64,000 nt of DNA. Source: Neptuniibacter marinus. GTDB lineage: Bacteria; Pseudomonadota; Gammaproteobacteria; Pseudomonadales; Balneatricaceae. Position numbers and translations under genes: made by a program. Of the stretch, positions 55,515 to 64,000 are shown piece after piece; positions within the stretch are counted from its first letter, which is position 1; each line of letters opens with the position of its first letter. The DNA lies in the NCBI RefSeq assembly GCF_001597725.1, contig NZ_LUTR01000002.1, forward strand, positions 248,001 through 312,000. The letters are read 5' to 3'. The notes under the pieces are model-generated. The model had not been told where the DNA came from and ran no database searches. It worked only from the letters and a program-made list of their open reading frames with translations.

Positions 55515-56228
55515 TTATTTAGCTTCTTCTTTTGCTTCTTCAGCTTTTGGATTAATTTCAAGTAACTCCACTTCAAAGATCAGTGTTTCGTTCGGTCCAA
55601 TAGCACCGCCCATACCACCGGGTCCATAAGCTAGCTCAGATGGAATAACTAAGCGTGCTTTACCACCCTCTTTAATAAGCTGTAGACCTTCAGTCCAGCC
55701 TGGAATAACACCATTCAGAGGGAAAGAAACAGGCTCTTTACGCGCATAAGAACTATCAAACTCAGTCCCATCAATCAACGTACCACGGTAATGAACTTTT
55801 ACTATATCTTCAGCCGTTGGCTTTTTACCTTTACCCGCCGTTAGCTCTTCATACTGAAGACCTGATTTAGTTGTTTTGACAGCTTTCTTTTTGCCATTTT
55901 CTGCAAGGTACTTTTTACCTTTTTCCAGATTATTTTGGCTTAACTCATCAAATTTCTTTTTCTGTTCGGCAACTTGACGCTCTTGGAAAGCTTTCATAAC
56001 CTCTCCAACTTGATCAGGTGTCAGCTGTGGCTCTTCACCAGCATAAGTCGTCTTGGCTGCTGTGATGAAAGTATCAAAATCAAGATTAGAAATCGTTTTA
56101 AGTTGCTCGCCTACCATTAATCCAACGCTGTAGCTAACTTTCTGTTCTTCAGTTTTTAGTTCTACCGCTGTGACAGCTGGAGAGATTAACGCGGCACTAA
56201 GAGCAACCGCTAATAAAGTTTGTTTCAT
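55515..56228 (-). CDS. fkpA: FKBP-type peptidyl-prolyl isomerase, periplasmic
   Basis: This 237-residue foldase is exported by the signal peptide MKQTLLAVALSAALISPAVT. It has an N-terminal dimerising helical domain (about 25-110) and a C-terminal FKBP domain starting KSGLQYEELTAGKGKKPTAE. FKBP residues are seen in VHYRGTLIDGTEFDSS, GVIPGWTEGLQLIKEGGKAR and LAYGPGGMGGAIGPNETLIF. The C-terminus is alanine- and glutamate-rich. AAGGAT precedes the ATG. FkpA or the related Mip/FklB class is possible; the layout favours FkpA. Confidence 0.9.
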   Translation of the reverse strand: MKQTLLAVALSAALISPAVTAVELKTEEQKVSYSVGLMVGEQLKTISNLDFDTFITAAKTTYAGEEPQLTPDQVGEVMKAFQERQVAEQKKKFDELSQNNLEKGKKYLAENGKKKAVKTTKSGLQYEELTAGKGKKPTAEDIVKVHYRGTLIDGTEFDSSYARKEPVSFPLNGVIPGWTEGLQLIKEGGKARLVIPSELAYGPGGMGGAIGPNETLIFEVELLEINPKAEEAKEEAK

Positions 56229-56388
56229 CTGTTCTTATCCTTATTTATTATTCATTGGAAGTCCGTATTCATAGATAACTTCCTAATAACCAAAACCATT
56301 TAAGGGCCAATGCAAACGTCTTTCCAGTCCACTTCAGTGTTGCTTAGTCCACGATTAAACCGCAAAGTTCACTCGTAAACCACCCCAT

Positions 56389-56874
56389 TTATTCATAATA
56401 GTGATTTAGTGCTGAAAAAATAGGTCCAATGGCTAATTCAAGCTCGGGACTCAATTCAACATTTACTGCTGCTATATAATGCTCAAGATTACTTTGTACT
56501 AAATAGCGTGAGCCTTTCGGCTGCACATAAACTCTCTTTTGCTGATATAACAGAGCCAATTCAACCTGCTCACAGGCAAGTTCAGCTTGTTTCAATTTAT
56601 CATAACATTCAGCGAATTCTCCACAATCAACCTTCTGCTCTCGCACACGAAAGCGTATATTCCTCAATGCACCTGTAACCTCAAGCTGCCATTGATCAGC
56701 AGCATCACTTGCTCCAACCTCAGCTTTTTCACCTTGGCAGCCACACCAAACGGCATAGATAACCCGATTGATACTCAAGCCAAATTGATCTTGTAGTAAC
56801 AAACAAGCCGATTCAATACCGGGTTGTTGATAAAAATTGAGCGCAAAGTCCCATAGATCGTTTTTCAATTGCAT
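56389..56874 (-). CDS. TIGR02444 family protein, unknown function
   Basis: This 161-residue protein resembles the TIGR02444 (DUF2390) family, recognised by NDLWDFALNFYQQPGIESAC near the N-terminus and LSINRVIYAVWCGCQG, and ends with LEHYIAAVNVELSPELELAI. The function of the family is unknown. ATG at 56874 agrees better with the usual family start; ATG at 56898 would add eight residues and overlap the start of the divergent ABC-F gene. Neither has a good ribosome site. Confidence 0.8.
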   Translation of the reverse strand: MQLKNDLWDFALNFYQQPGIESACLLLQDQFGLSINRVIYAVWCGCQGEKAEVGASDAADQWQLEVTGALRNIRFRVREQKVDCGEFAECYDKLKQAELACEQVELALLYQQKRVYVQPKGSRYLVQSNLEHYIAAVNVELSPELELAIGPIFSALNHYYE

Positions 56875-56896
56875 CTGTATGTTAAAATCCGCCGCC

Positions 56897-58837
56897 ATGA
56901 TTCAATTACAAAAAGTAAGCTTACAACGCGGCCATAACATTTTGCTAGAGCAGGCCGATTTAACACTACATCCTGGCTGGAAAGTAGGGCTTGTGGGTGC
57001 CAATGGTGCAGGTAAAACCTCGCTATTCAAACTGATTCTAGGAGAACTCCACTGTGATAGTGGCGATTTAGAGCTACCAGGGGGGTTACGTATGTCCCAT
57101 ATGGCTCAAGAAGTCCCTACATCGAATAGATCAGCGCTTGAGTATGTGCTAGACGGTGACATTGAACTGCGTAAAGTCCAAAACCAATTAGCCCTCGCGG
57201 AAAAAGAGCATCAACATACCCGCATTGGCGAGTTACATGCAGAGCTAGATAATCTCGATGGCTATACCGCTGAATCTCGCGCAGCACAGCTACTGGCTGG
57301 ACTAGGCTTTAGCCATACCGATATTACCCGCGGCGTGAAAGAGTTTTCAGGGGGTTGGAGAATCCGTTTAAATCTAGCTCAAGCATTGATGTGCCCTTCT
57401 GACCTTTTGTTACTCGATGAACCCACCAACCATTTAGACCTAGATGCCACAATCTGGCTAGAGCAGTGGCTTCGACAGTACCCTGGGATGCTTATTCTTA
57501 TCTCCCATGACCGCGACTTTTTGGATAATGTTGTCACTCATATTACCCATGTAGAACAGAAGAAGTTGCTGCTATATAAAGGTGGATACTCAGCGTTTGA
57601 ACGCCAACGAGCAGAGCGCTTAGCTCAACAACAAGCGGCCTTCGTTAAACAGCAGCAGCGAATTAGCGAAGTAGAAGATTTTGTCCGCCGTTTTCGTGCA
57701 AAAGCGACAAAAGCAAAACAAGCACAAAGCCGTATAAAAGAGCTAGAGCGCATGGAGAAGATTGCACCTGCGCACATTGATAGCCCTTTCAGTTTTCAGT
57801 TTTGCTCTTCTGATAAGATGTCCTCACCCTTGCTCACATTATCCGATGCTGAATGTGGATATGATGGAAAAACGGTACTCAACAAAAGTTCGCTTTCTCT
57901 AACACCGGGAACACGTATTGGCCTGCTTGGCCCTAATGGCGCAGGCAAATCCACCTTAGTTAAAACCTTGGTTGGTGACTTAGCGCTCTGCAATGGGGAG
58001 CGTCAGGAGAGTGATAATTTACAAATAGGTTATTTTGCCCAACATCAGCTTGAAGCTTTAGATATGGCGGCATCCCCTCTACTCCATATCAAACGGATAA
58101 CGCCCAATGCTTCAGAGCAAGAAATCCGCAATTTTTTGGGTTCCTTTGGTTTTATAGGCGATCGAGCATTAGAGCCTGTACAGAATTTCTCCGGCGGTGA
58201 AAAAGCACGTGTTGCCCTCTCTATGATCGCTTGGCAAAAGCCGAATCTATTATTAATGGATGAGCCGACCAACCATCTCGATCTTGAAGTTCGTCACGCG
58301 CTCACACTCGCCCTGCAATCATTTGAGGGGGTACTCATTTTAGTCTCCCATGACCGCCACCTGCTTAGGAATACTGTTGATGAGTTCTTATTGGTCGCTA
58401 ATGGCCAAGTATCAGAATTTAAAGGTGATTTAGATGATTATCAAAACTGGCTTTTAGAACAGAAACGCCAAGACCAAAAGGCTGAAGCCGACGCCTTCTC
58501 TAGGGAAAAAACGGACGAGAAAAAATCTCTCTCGGCAACTGAACGAAAAGAGCAAAAACGCTTAGCCGCGGAACGTAGAAATCAACTACGACCTATCAAG
58601 AAGCAAATTGAAAAACTCGACGCTGATATGGAGAAACAACACGAGCAGTTAACAGCAATAGAAGCGGCGCTCAGTGAAAGCTCAATCTACGAAGCGGTAA
58701 ATAAAAACAAACTGAAAGAGCTCCTGCAGCAACAAGCTAGTTTAAAGCAACAAGCAGAAATAACAGAACTTGAGTGGATAGAACAACAAGAAGCTCTGGA
58801 ACGTTTAGAAGAAGAACTCAGCGAATTGGAAAAATAA
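56897..58837 (+). CDS. yheS: ABC-F family ATPase (YheS-like)
   Basis: This 646-residue ribosome-associated ABC-F protein has two ATPase domains and no membrane helix. The first shows Walker A LVGANGAGKTSLF near residue 33, signature FSGGWRIRLNLAQA near 150 and LLLLDEPTNHLDLDATIWLE. The second shows LGPNGAGKSTLV near 345, signature FSGGEKARVALSM and LLMDEPTNHLDLEV. The linker between them is charged and a C-terminal coiled coil (about 530-646) follows. ATG at 56897 matches the family start MIQLQKVSLQRG; an earlier ATG at 56837 is rejected. YheS is favoured over Uup by length and context. Confidence 0.9.
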   Translation: MIQLQKVSLQRGHNILLEQADLTLHPGWKVGLVGANGAGKTSLFKLILGELHCDSGDLELPGGLRMSHMAQEVPTSNRSALEYVLDGDIELRKVQNQLALAEKEHQHTRIGELHAELDNLDGYTAESRAAQLLAGLGFSHTDITRGVKEFSGGWRIRLNLAQALMCPSDLLLLDEPTNHLDLDATIWLEQWLRQYPGMLILISHDRDFLDNVVTHITHVEQKKLLLYKGGYSAFERQRAERLAQQQAAFVKQQQRISEVEDFVRRFRAKATKAKQAQSRIKELERMEKIAPAHIDSPFSFQFCSSDKMSSPLLTLSDAECGYDGKTVLNKSSLSLTPGTRIGLLGPNGAGKSTLVKTLVGDLALCNGERQESDNLQIGYFAQHQLEALDMAASPLLHIKRITPNASEQEIRNFLGSFGFIGDRALEPVQNFSGGEKARVALSMIAWQKPNLLLMDEPTNHLDLEVRHALTLALQSFEGVLILVSHDRHLLRNTVDEFLLVANGQVSEFKGDLDDYQNWLLEQKRQDQKAEADAFSREKTDEKKSLSATERKEQKRLAAERRNQLRPIKKQIEKLDADMEKQHEQLTAIEAALSESSIYEAVNKNKLKELLQQQASLKQQAEITELEWIEQQEALERLEEELSELEK

Positions 58838-58842
58838 CACCC

Positions 58843-58878
58843 ACAGCCACGGGGATCATTATGCGACACCGTGGCTGT
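58843..58878. repeat. 10-bp inverted repeat after the ABC-F gene
   Basis: ACAGCCACGG (58843-58852) pairs with CCGTGGCTGT (58869-58878) across a 16-base loop between convergent genes. No T-run follows, so a standard terminator is not shown. Confidence 0.55.
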
Positions 58879-58890
58879 AGTCCAGAGAGC

Positions 58891-60195
58891 CTAATCACCC
58901 AATATTTTAGTTAACTCTTTGATATTATTTTCATTACGCATTAGCTCCTGCAGCGTCTCAGCCACTTCATCTTCATTTAAGCCTAGCTCTTGGTACAACT
59001 CATCAGGTATCTTATTTACAGGCCCATCACTAAGTCCTTGCTGCCGAAGTAAGCGATTGGATAGATAGAGCAGTTTAGCGTATTGCTCATGCTCACCTTT
59101 GTACTCCAGATTATTTTGCTGCCTAATCGCGACAGTTACAGGCTCTGGAAGATCCCAGTTCGCCAACAACCAGCTCCCTATTTGCTCTCGAGTAACACTC
59201 AAAATTTGCTTCTCTATCGCATCTAAAGCGAAGTGTGGATTAGCCTCAATATAACGGGAAAGCAATGAAAAATGAGGAGGAAAAAGATGCGCTAACAACA
59301 AATAGCCGAAATTATGTAGTAAGGCAGACAGATACACTAAGCCCGGCAGTGGACGATCATCCGTCGCCATCATACGACAAAGCTTCTCTGCAAGGCTCGC
59401 ATTATAGACCGCTTGCATCCAATAGGGGGTCGCACCACGAGGTAAGTCATCGGGAATAGTCAACATCTGTCCCATTGCCGTACCTAACGCCATATTGATC
59501 ACAAGATCAAAACCAAGAACTCGAATCACGGCATCATCAATAGAATGCACATCCCCAGGTGCTGCATAGTAAGGCGAAGCCGCCCAACTCATAACCTGAG
59601 CAGACAAGCTAGGATCGAGTTTCACCACAGGAACTAATTCTTTAACACCCGCCTCGGGATCCGAGCGTAACATAATAATTTTCTTAACCGTTGGCGGCAA
59701 CGATGGTAAGCCCAACGTATCTTCAAGTCGCTGCTGTATACGCAAAACCGTAAAACGCTCCACGGCCTTAGAGATCACAGCAGTATCACTACCTTCCGGC
59801 TGAAGCTCTGTAATCTGATCCAAAGTCAGCCCCAACTCTAAACGCTGGCCCATTTCCAACTGCTCAACGATAGCAATAAAACTTAATCCCGAATGAGGTT
59901 CAATTAGCTCCAACTGCTCATGCTGCAAGCATTCTGAAGCGATAAACAACTTCAATGAAAGCAGTTTGGCTTGCCCATCAGGGAAATTCAATGCATCTTG
60001 GCTAAAATATCGGCTTGCATCTTCACCTTTAACCGGCTGAAGCTGACGCTCGGTTTTTTTCCAAATCGCAACAAGGTTAAGGAGCGAATTAGCTGGTAAT
60101 ATAGCTAACGCTTTTCCTTCAGCATCATGCAATAACACTAATCGGAACTGCGGCAGTTCACCGCGTTTTTCCTGAACGCATACACCTACTGACAA
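58891..60195 (-). CDS. HDOD-domain protein with degenerate YbaK-like N-terminus
   Basis: This 434-residue protein is likely of the YbaK-HDOD class known in Pseudomonas. Residues 10-150 look like a diverged YbaK/aminoacyl-tRNA deacylase domain (LVLLHDAEGKALAILPAN, MGQRLELGLTLDQI). Residues 160-400 form an HDOD domain with LPSLPPTVKKIIMLRSDPEA, VMSWAASPYYA and LLHNFGYLLLAHLFP; the usual HD metal pair reads HN here, as in HDOD proteins without catalytic metal. The start is TTG at 60195, with AAGGAA before it and no ATG nearby. HDOD proteins act as signalling scaffolds. Confidence 0.82.
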   Translation of the reverse strand: MSVGVCVQEKRGELPQFRLVLLHDAEGKALAILPANSLLNLVAIWKKTERQLQPVKGEDASRYFSQDALNFPDGQAKLLSLKLFIASECLQHEQLELIEPHSGLSFIAIVEQLEMGQRLELGLTLDQITELQPEGSDTAVISKAVERFTVLRIQQRLEDTLGLPSLPPTVKKIIMLRSDPEAGVKELVPVVKLDPSLSAQVMSWAASPYYAAPGDVHSIDDAVIRVLGFDLVINMALGTAMGQMLTIPDDLPRGATPYWMQAVYNASLAEKLCRMMATDDRPLPGLVYLSALLHNFGYLLLAHLFPPHFSLLSRYIEANPHFALDAIEKQILSVTREQIGSWLLANWDLPEPVTVAIRQQNNLEYKGEHEQYAKLLYLSNRLLRQQGLSDGPVNKIPDELYQELGLNEDEVAETLQELMRNENNIKELTKILGD

Positions 60196-60316
60196 TTTCC
60201 TTTCTCCAAATGCTAGTCTTAGCTTAATGTTAAGAGTAGATTATTAGTAACACTTTTAGAAAGCAAAACTCTTGATTAATTATTCACTTATAAGTGCAAT
60301 TTTTACCATTTTAACT

Positions 60317-62068
60317 ATGAACTTACCGCACATACATCGAATTGTACTACTTTTTCTTCTATTTTCGCCTTCAATAACTTATGCAGTTAAGGAAGACTTA
60401 GCACCTGAAAATAGTACAGGGCTTCAAAAAAACATTATTTCAAGTGAATATAACTCCCTTGTTGTCACAGCCAATCCCCACGCAACAAAAGCCGGTTTAC
60501 ATATACTCAAACAAGGCGGTACTGCTGCGGATGCAGCTGTTGCCATTCAGGCAATGCTCACCTTAGTTGAACCACAATCATCTGGTATTGGTGGCGGAGC
60601 CTTTCTCTTATATTGGGATCAAACAACCGAAAAGCTAGTTGCCTTTGATGGTAGAGAAACAGCCCCTCTCGCGGCTAATCCACAACTATTCTATCGTAAC
60701 AAAAAACCTATGCGCTGGGTTGATGCACTTGTGGGTGGACGTTCTGTGGGTACACCTGGTGTACTAAAAATGCTGGAGCTAACACAATCTAAGTACGGTA
60801 AACGGCCATGGAAAACCTTATTCAATGATGCAATTAACCGATCAAAAGAGGGCTTTAAAATAAGCCCTCGCCTGCACAAATTAATCGCTAGCGGCATTAA
60901 CCCAGGCTTAAATAGATATCCGGAAGCACGAGAGTATTTTTATCTAAAAGACGGCTCACCATTACCTACTGGTTTTCTTCGCAAAAACCCTGCTTTGGCC
61001 GATAGCCTTGAGCTGATTGCCCAACAAGGGAGTTCAGTCTTTTATCAAGGCACTATAAGCACTAAAATCGTCAGTCAGGTTCAAAACGGAACAGATAATC
61101 CCGGCTTACTCAGTACCGCTGACCTAAAGCAGTATAAAGCGATTGAGCGCGCCCCCATTTGCTTACCCTACCAAGCGTATAAAGTTTGTGGTTTTCCACC
61201 CCCCACATCCGGCGGCGTAACTGTCTTACAGATATTGAAGTTGCTAGAGCATACAAACTACTCAGCACTCGCACCTGACAGTTCAACCGCGAAGCACCTA
61301 TTTACACAAGCATCACGTCTCGCCTTTGCTGACCGTGGTCGTTATTTAGCTGATAGTGATTTTGTTGATGTGCCGGTTTCCGGCCTATTAAATGAAAACT
61401 ATATTCAGCAACGTGCCCAGTTAATCAATCCCAGCAAAGATATAGGCACCTTAGCACCGGGACGCCCTCAAGGGGTAAATACTGCATGGCAAGACGACCA
61501 ATCACCGGAGCTTCCCTCCACCAGCCACTTTGTCGTTGTAGATCAATGGGGTAATGCGGCCTCTATGACAAGCAGCATAGAGATGGCGTTTGGATCTACA
61601 CTCATGGCGGGGGGCTTCCTACTCAACAACCAGTTGACCGATTTCTCATTTACTCCTGAAAAACAAGGTCGTTTAATTGCCAATAGAGTTCAACCGGGCA
61701 AGCGCCCACGTAGCTCTATGTCTCCTTTTATGATATTTGATTCGGAGGGCAAGCTATATGCCGCTGTTGGCTCACCCGGCGGGAGCCGTATTATTAGTTA
61801 TGTTGCAGAAAGCTTATTAATGATGCTGAATACAGAGCTACCGTTGCAGCAAGCAATCAATACACCCCACGTCAGTAACCGTAATGGCATTACAGAATTA
61901 GAGGCAGAAACGGCAGCCACACAGCTGGTTGAGCCGCTGAGTCAAATGGGACATGAAATAAAAATTCGTGATCTCAACAGTGGATTACATGCATTTCGCC
62001 GTACAGATAATGGTAAATGGGAAAGTGGTGTTGATAATCGAAGAGAGGGCTTAGCCTTAGGCCAATAA
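60317..62068 (+). CDS. ggt: Gamma-glutamyltransferase (periplasmic)
   Basis: This enzyme hydrolyses glutathione or transfers its glutamyl group. The 583-residue precursor has a signal peptide MNLPHIHRIVLLFLLFSPSI ending TYA. The large subunit begins with VVTANPHATKAGLHILKQGG and has GIGGGAFLLYWD. Autoprocessing occurs before the Thr in PSTSHFVVVDQWGNAASMTS near residue 400, the catalytic threonine. GRRPRSSMSP-like KRPRSSMSPFMIFDSEGKLY and SPGGSRIISYVAESLL follow. ATG at 60317 makes a typical signal peptide; a TTG 15 codons earlier is less likely. gshA elsewhere in the window makes its substrate. Confidence 0.93.
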   Translation: MNLPHIHRIVLLFLLFSPSITYAVKEDLAPENSTGLQKNIISSEYNSLVVTANPHATKAGLHILKQGGTAADAAVAIQAMLTLVEPQSSGIGGGAFLLYWDQTTEKLVAFDGRETAPLAANPQLFYRNKKPMRWVDALVGGRSVGTPGVLKMLELTQSKYGKRPWKTLFNDAINRSKEGFKISPRLHKLIASGINPGLNRYPEAREYFYLKDGSPLPTGFLRKNPALADSLELIAQQGSSVFYQGTISTKIVSQVQNGTDNPGLLSTADLKQYKAIERAPICLPYQAYKVCGFPPPTSGGVTVLQILKLLEHTNYSALAPDSSTAKHLFTQASRLAFADRGRYLADSDFVDVPVSGLLNENYIQQRAQLINPSKDIGTLAPGRPQGVNTAWQDDQSPELPSTSHFVVVDQWGNAASMTSSIEMAFGSTLMAGGFLLNNQLTDFSFTPEKQGRLIANRVQPGKRPRSSMSPFMIFDSEGKLYAAVGSPGGSRIISYVAESLLMMLNTELPLQQAINTPHVSNRNGITELEAETAATQLVEPLSQMGHEIKIRDLNSGLHAFRRTDNGKWESGVDNRREGLALGQ

Positions 62069-62080
62069 GTATAATACGTG

Positions 62081-64000
62081 CTATTCCCGCGTGATCCGGT
62101 TAACACTCTTCAAGTTACGCAACTTTTTCATCACACGAGCCAGATGAATACGGTCAGTCACAGTTACCTCCATATGTACATTAGCTAGCGGCCCTTCATG
62201 ATCTCCTATATCAATCGCTACAACATCAACACCCGCACTTGCAGCGGTTGTTGCGAGCTCAGCAATAATACCTCGATGAGACTCAACCTCAGTCTTCAAG
62301 TTAACGCTAAACTCTTCCTCTAACTTATCGGACCATTCAAGGTAGATACATTTTTCTGGATCATCACGGAGGTAGCCAATATTCCGGCAATCGGTTTGAT
62401 GGATCACTAACCCTCGCCCCGTACTAATATGGCCGATGATTTTATCGCCAGGAATGGGCAAACAGCATTTCGCATATTGCAGCACCATACCCTCTGTCCC
62501 TTTAATGGACATTGGTTTTTGATTACGTAAGCGCTCACTTCCCACTTCATCGCCATTCACAGGCTGCTCGGGGCGCAGGCGTCGTGCTACCACATAGGCC
62601 ATCCGGTTACCCAATCCAATATCCTCGAGCAGATCATCTAGGCTTGTAAGCTCAGCTTCATGGAGCAGATCACGTAATTTAAACGGATCTATATCATTAA
62701 CCGAGGTGCCATAATTAGCGAGAAACTGGTTTAACAGGCGCTGGCCAAGCTCGACAGACTCATGCCGCTGTTGGTTTTTCAGATAGTGTCGAATCGCTGT
62801 GCGTGCTTTACCTGTTACAACAAAGTTTAACCATGCCATGTTCGGCTGTGCACTAGGCGTCGTGATCACCTCGACAGTTTGACCATTTTCCAAAGGTTGG
62901 GACAACGGCGCTAAGCGGCGATTAATACGACAGGACACACAGGAATTTCCTACATCAGTATGTACCGCATAAGCAAAATCAACTGCCGTCGCGCCACTCG
63001 GTAATTCCATTATTTTGCCTAAAGGCGTAAAGATATAAACTTCGTCGGGAAATAGGTCCGTCTTAACACTATCGATAAATTCCATGGAGTTGCCCGCACT
63101 TTGGTGCATCTCCAATAATCCTTTAACCCACTTGCGAGCGCGCTTATAGGAACCTAAAGCGCTTTCTGAAGCATCACTACCATCATCATTTTTATAATGG
63201 CTATGTTCAGCAATTCCTTGACTAGCGACAACATCCATTTCATGGGTACGAATTTGCACCTCAATAGTAATATCTCGTGCACCAAACAGGTCTGTATGCA
63301 AAGACTGGTAACCATTTGCTTTAGGAATCGCTATATAATCTTTAAAACGTCCGTGCACAGGCTTATATAAGTTATGTACTGCGCCTAAAGCACGATAACA
63401 ATCATCTACGTTATCAGTAACTATGCGAAACGCAAACACATCCATAATTTCTGAAAAAGATTTACGCTGCGCTTTCATCTTAGAATAGATGCTATAAAGA
63501 TGCTTTTCCCGTCCTGTGACAGTACCGCTTAGCCCCTCTTTTTCTAACCGTTTTTCAATTGTTTCCTGAATCGAGCTAATAACATCTTTACGCTGCCCCC
63601 GAGCTTGAACCACAGCTCGACGTATATATTTAGCACGCATCGGATAATGAGACTGAAATGCCAAGTCTTCTAGCTCAACTTGAACATCACGCATCCCTAA
63701 ACGAGCAGCGATGGGTGCATAAATATCGAGTGTTTCACGAGCAATACGGCGCTGTTTATGAGGAGGCATCGCACCTAAAGTGCGCATATTATGTAGACGA
63801 TCAGCCAACTTAACCAAAATAACGCGAATATCTTCCGCCATGGCCAAAACCATTTTTTGGAAGTTACTCGCTTGCGCTTCGGCTTTAGTTTCAAATTCAA
63901 GGTGAGTTAGTTTAGAAACACCATCAACAATATCCGCCACAGATGTACCAAACTGAGACTCGATACCGTCATAGCTGATATCTGTATCTTCAATAACATC
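62081..64000 (-). CDS. spoT: Bifunctional (p)ppGpp synthase/hydrolase, N-terminus cut by window
   Basis: This enzyme controls the stringent alarmones. Read from the right edge the frame starts DVIEDTDISYDGIESQFGTS, part of the HD hydrolase domain, so about 60-70 N-terminal residues are outside. The HD part continues with KLADRLHNMRTLGAMPPHKQ, then the synthetase with RFKDYIAIPKANGYQSLHTD (RXKD type, as in SpoT rather than RelA), TGS, helical and ACT domains to residue 640 of the visible part. The hydrolase HDVIED region shows it can act on ppGpp. It is convergent with ggt. Confidence 0.95.
   Translation of the reverse strand, partial: DVIEDTDISYDGIESQFGTSVADIVDGVSKLTHLEFETKAEAQASNFQKMVLAMAEDIRVILVKLADRLHNMRTLGAMPPHKQRRIARETLDIYAPIAARLGMRDVQVELEDLAFQSHYPMRAKYIRRAVVQARGQRKDVISSIQETIEKRLEKEGLSGTVTGREKHLYSIYSKMKAQRKSFSEIMDVFAFRIVTDNVDDCYRALGAVHNLYKPVHGRFKDYIAIPKANGYQSLHTDLFGARDITIEVQIRTHEMDVVASQGIAEHSHYKNDDGSDASESALGSYKRARKWVKGLLEMHQSAGNSMEFIDSVKTDLFPDEVYIFTPLGKIMELPSGATAVDFAYAVHTDVGNSCVSCRINRRLAPLSQPLENGQTVEVITTPSAQPNMAWLNFVVTGKARTAIRHYLKNQQRHESVELGQRLLNQFLANYGTSVNDIDPFKLRDLLHEAELTSLDDLLEDIGLGNRMAYVVARRLRPEQPVNGDEVGSERLRNQKPMSIKGTEGMVLQYAKCCLPIPGDKIIGHISTGRGLVIHQTDCRNIGYLRDDPEKCIYLEWSDKLEEEFSVNLKTEVESHRGIIAELATTAASAGVDVVAIDIGDHEGPLANVHMEVTVTDRIHLARVMKKLRNLKSVNRITRE

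Noticed and set aside
1-64000. Mobile elements, CRISPR, tRNA and rRNA genes
   Set aside because: No transposase, integrase, repeat-spacer pattern, tRNA cloverleaf or rRNA stretch was seen on reading the window.

Overview
The window is a stretch of chromosome from a marine-type gammaproteobacterium. The gene order (zapA/6S RNA/fthC against ygfB-pepP-ubiH-ubiI-gcvT; argH against hemCDXY; ubiD-rho-trxA against ppx; pckA, hslO, hslR, yrfG, nudE) is shared by Pseudomonas, Oceanospirillales and relatives. The moderate AT bias and the TRAP dicarboxylate uptake system fit an Oceanospirillaceae-like organism. This placement is inference from synteny and protein character, not from a search. No insertion sequence, prophage, CRISPR array, tRNA or rRNA was seen. 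Base use looks uniform, so this is core genome rather than an island. Two genes are cut by the window edges: gcvT on the left (last few codons missing) and spoT on the right (N-terminus missing).

Layout. 1-5790 (minus): gcvT, ubiI, ubiH, pepP and a ygfB-type gene, for glycine cleavage and ubiquinone ring hydroxylation. 5857-7550: promoter, a short coiled-coil gene with zapA, 6S RNA (ssrS) running straight into fthC, and an unlisted 41-codon membrane peptide gene. 7726-15233: AEC transporter, gcvR-like ACT protein, argH, and the hemC-hemD-hemX-hemY tetrapyrrole operon. 15309-23112: ferredoxin-flavin reductase with ubiD, then rho, trxA, ppx and pckA. 23277-28971: redox chaperone Hsp33, a PAP2 phosphatase, Hsp15, YrfG, NudE, CysQ, a small cysteine-bearing exported protein and iron superoxide dismutase. 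29062-35803: tesA against the ybbA-ybbP ABC system, then a 949-residue AsmA/DUF748-like protein. 36223-40776: two small membrane proteins of unknown role, rpiA, ilvA, an RluA-type pseudouridine synthase and a membrane protein. 40967-49908: a complete C4-dicarboxylate unit, dctP-dctQ-dctM with its DctB/DctD two-component system, enclosing a chemoreceptor with a c-type haem motif in its sensor domain. 50046-64000: pyk, gshA, an orphan FliL-like protein, rsd, a WD40 lipoprotein, an FKBP isomerase, a TIGR02444 protein, an ABC-F ATPase, an HDOD protein, ggt and spoT.

The most connected module is the dicarboxylate region. A -24/-12 promoter of the sigma-54 type lies upstream of dctP on the correct strand, matching the sigma-54 activator DctD encoded nearby. 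DctD carries GAFTDA where the family normally has GAFTGA. The chemoreceptor between the transport genes and the regulators has CxxCH in its predicted periplasmic domain, which suggests that taxis to a redox or ligand signal is linked with dicarboxylate use. Other points worth following are two small membrane proteins of about 40 residues, a structured leader ahead of one of them, several long perfect hairpins without a U-tract at gene ends, and two divergent gene pairs with almost no space between their start codons.
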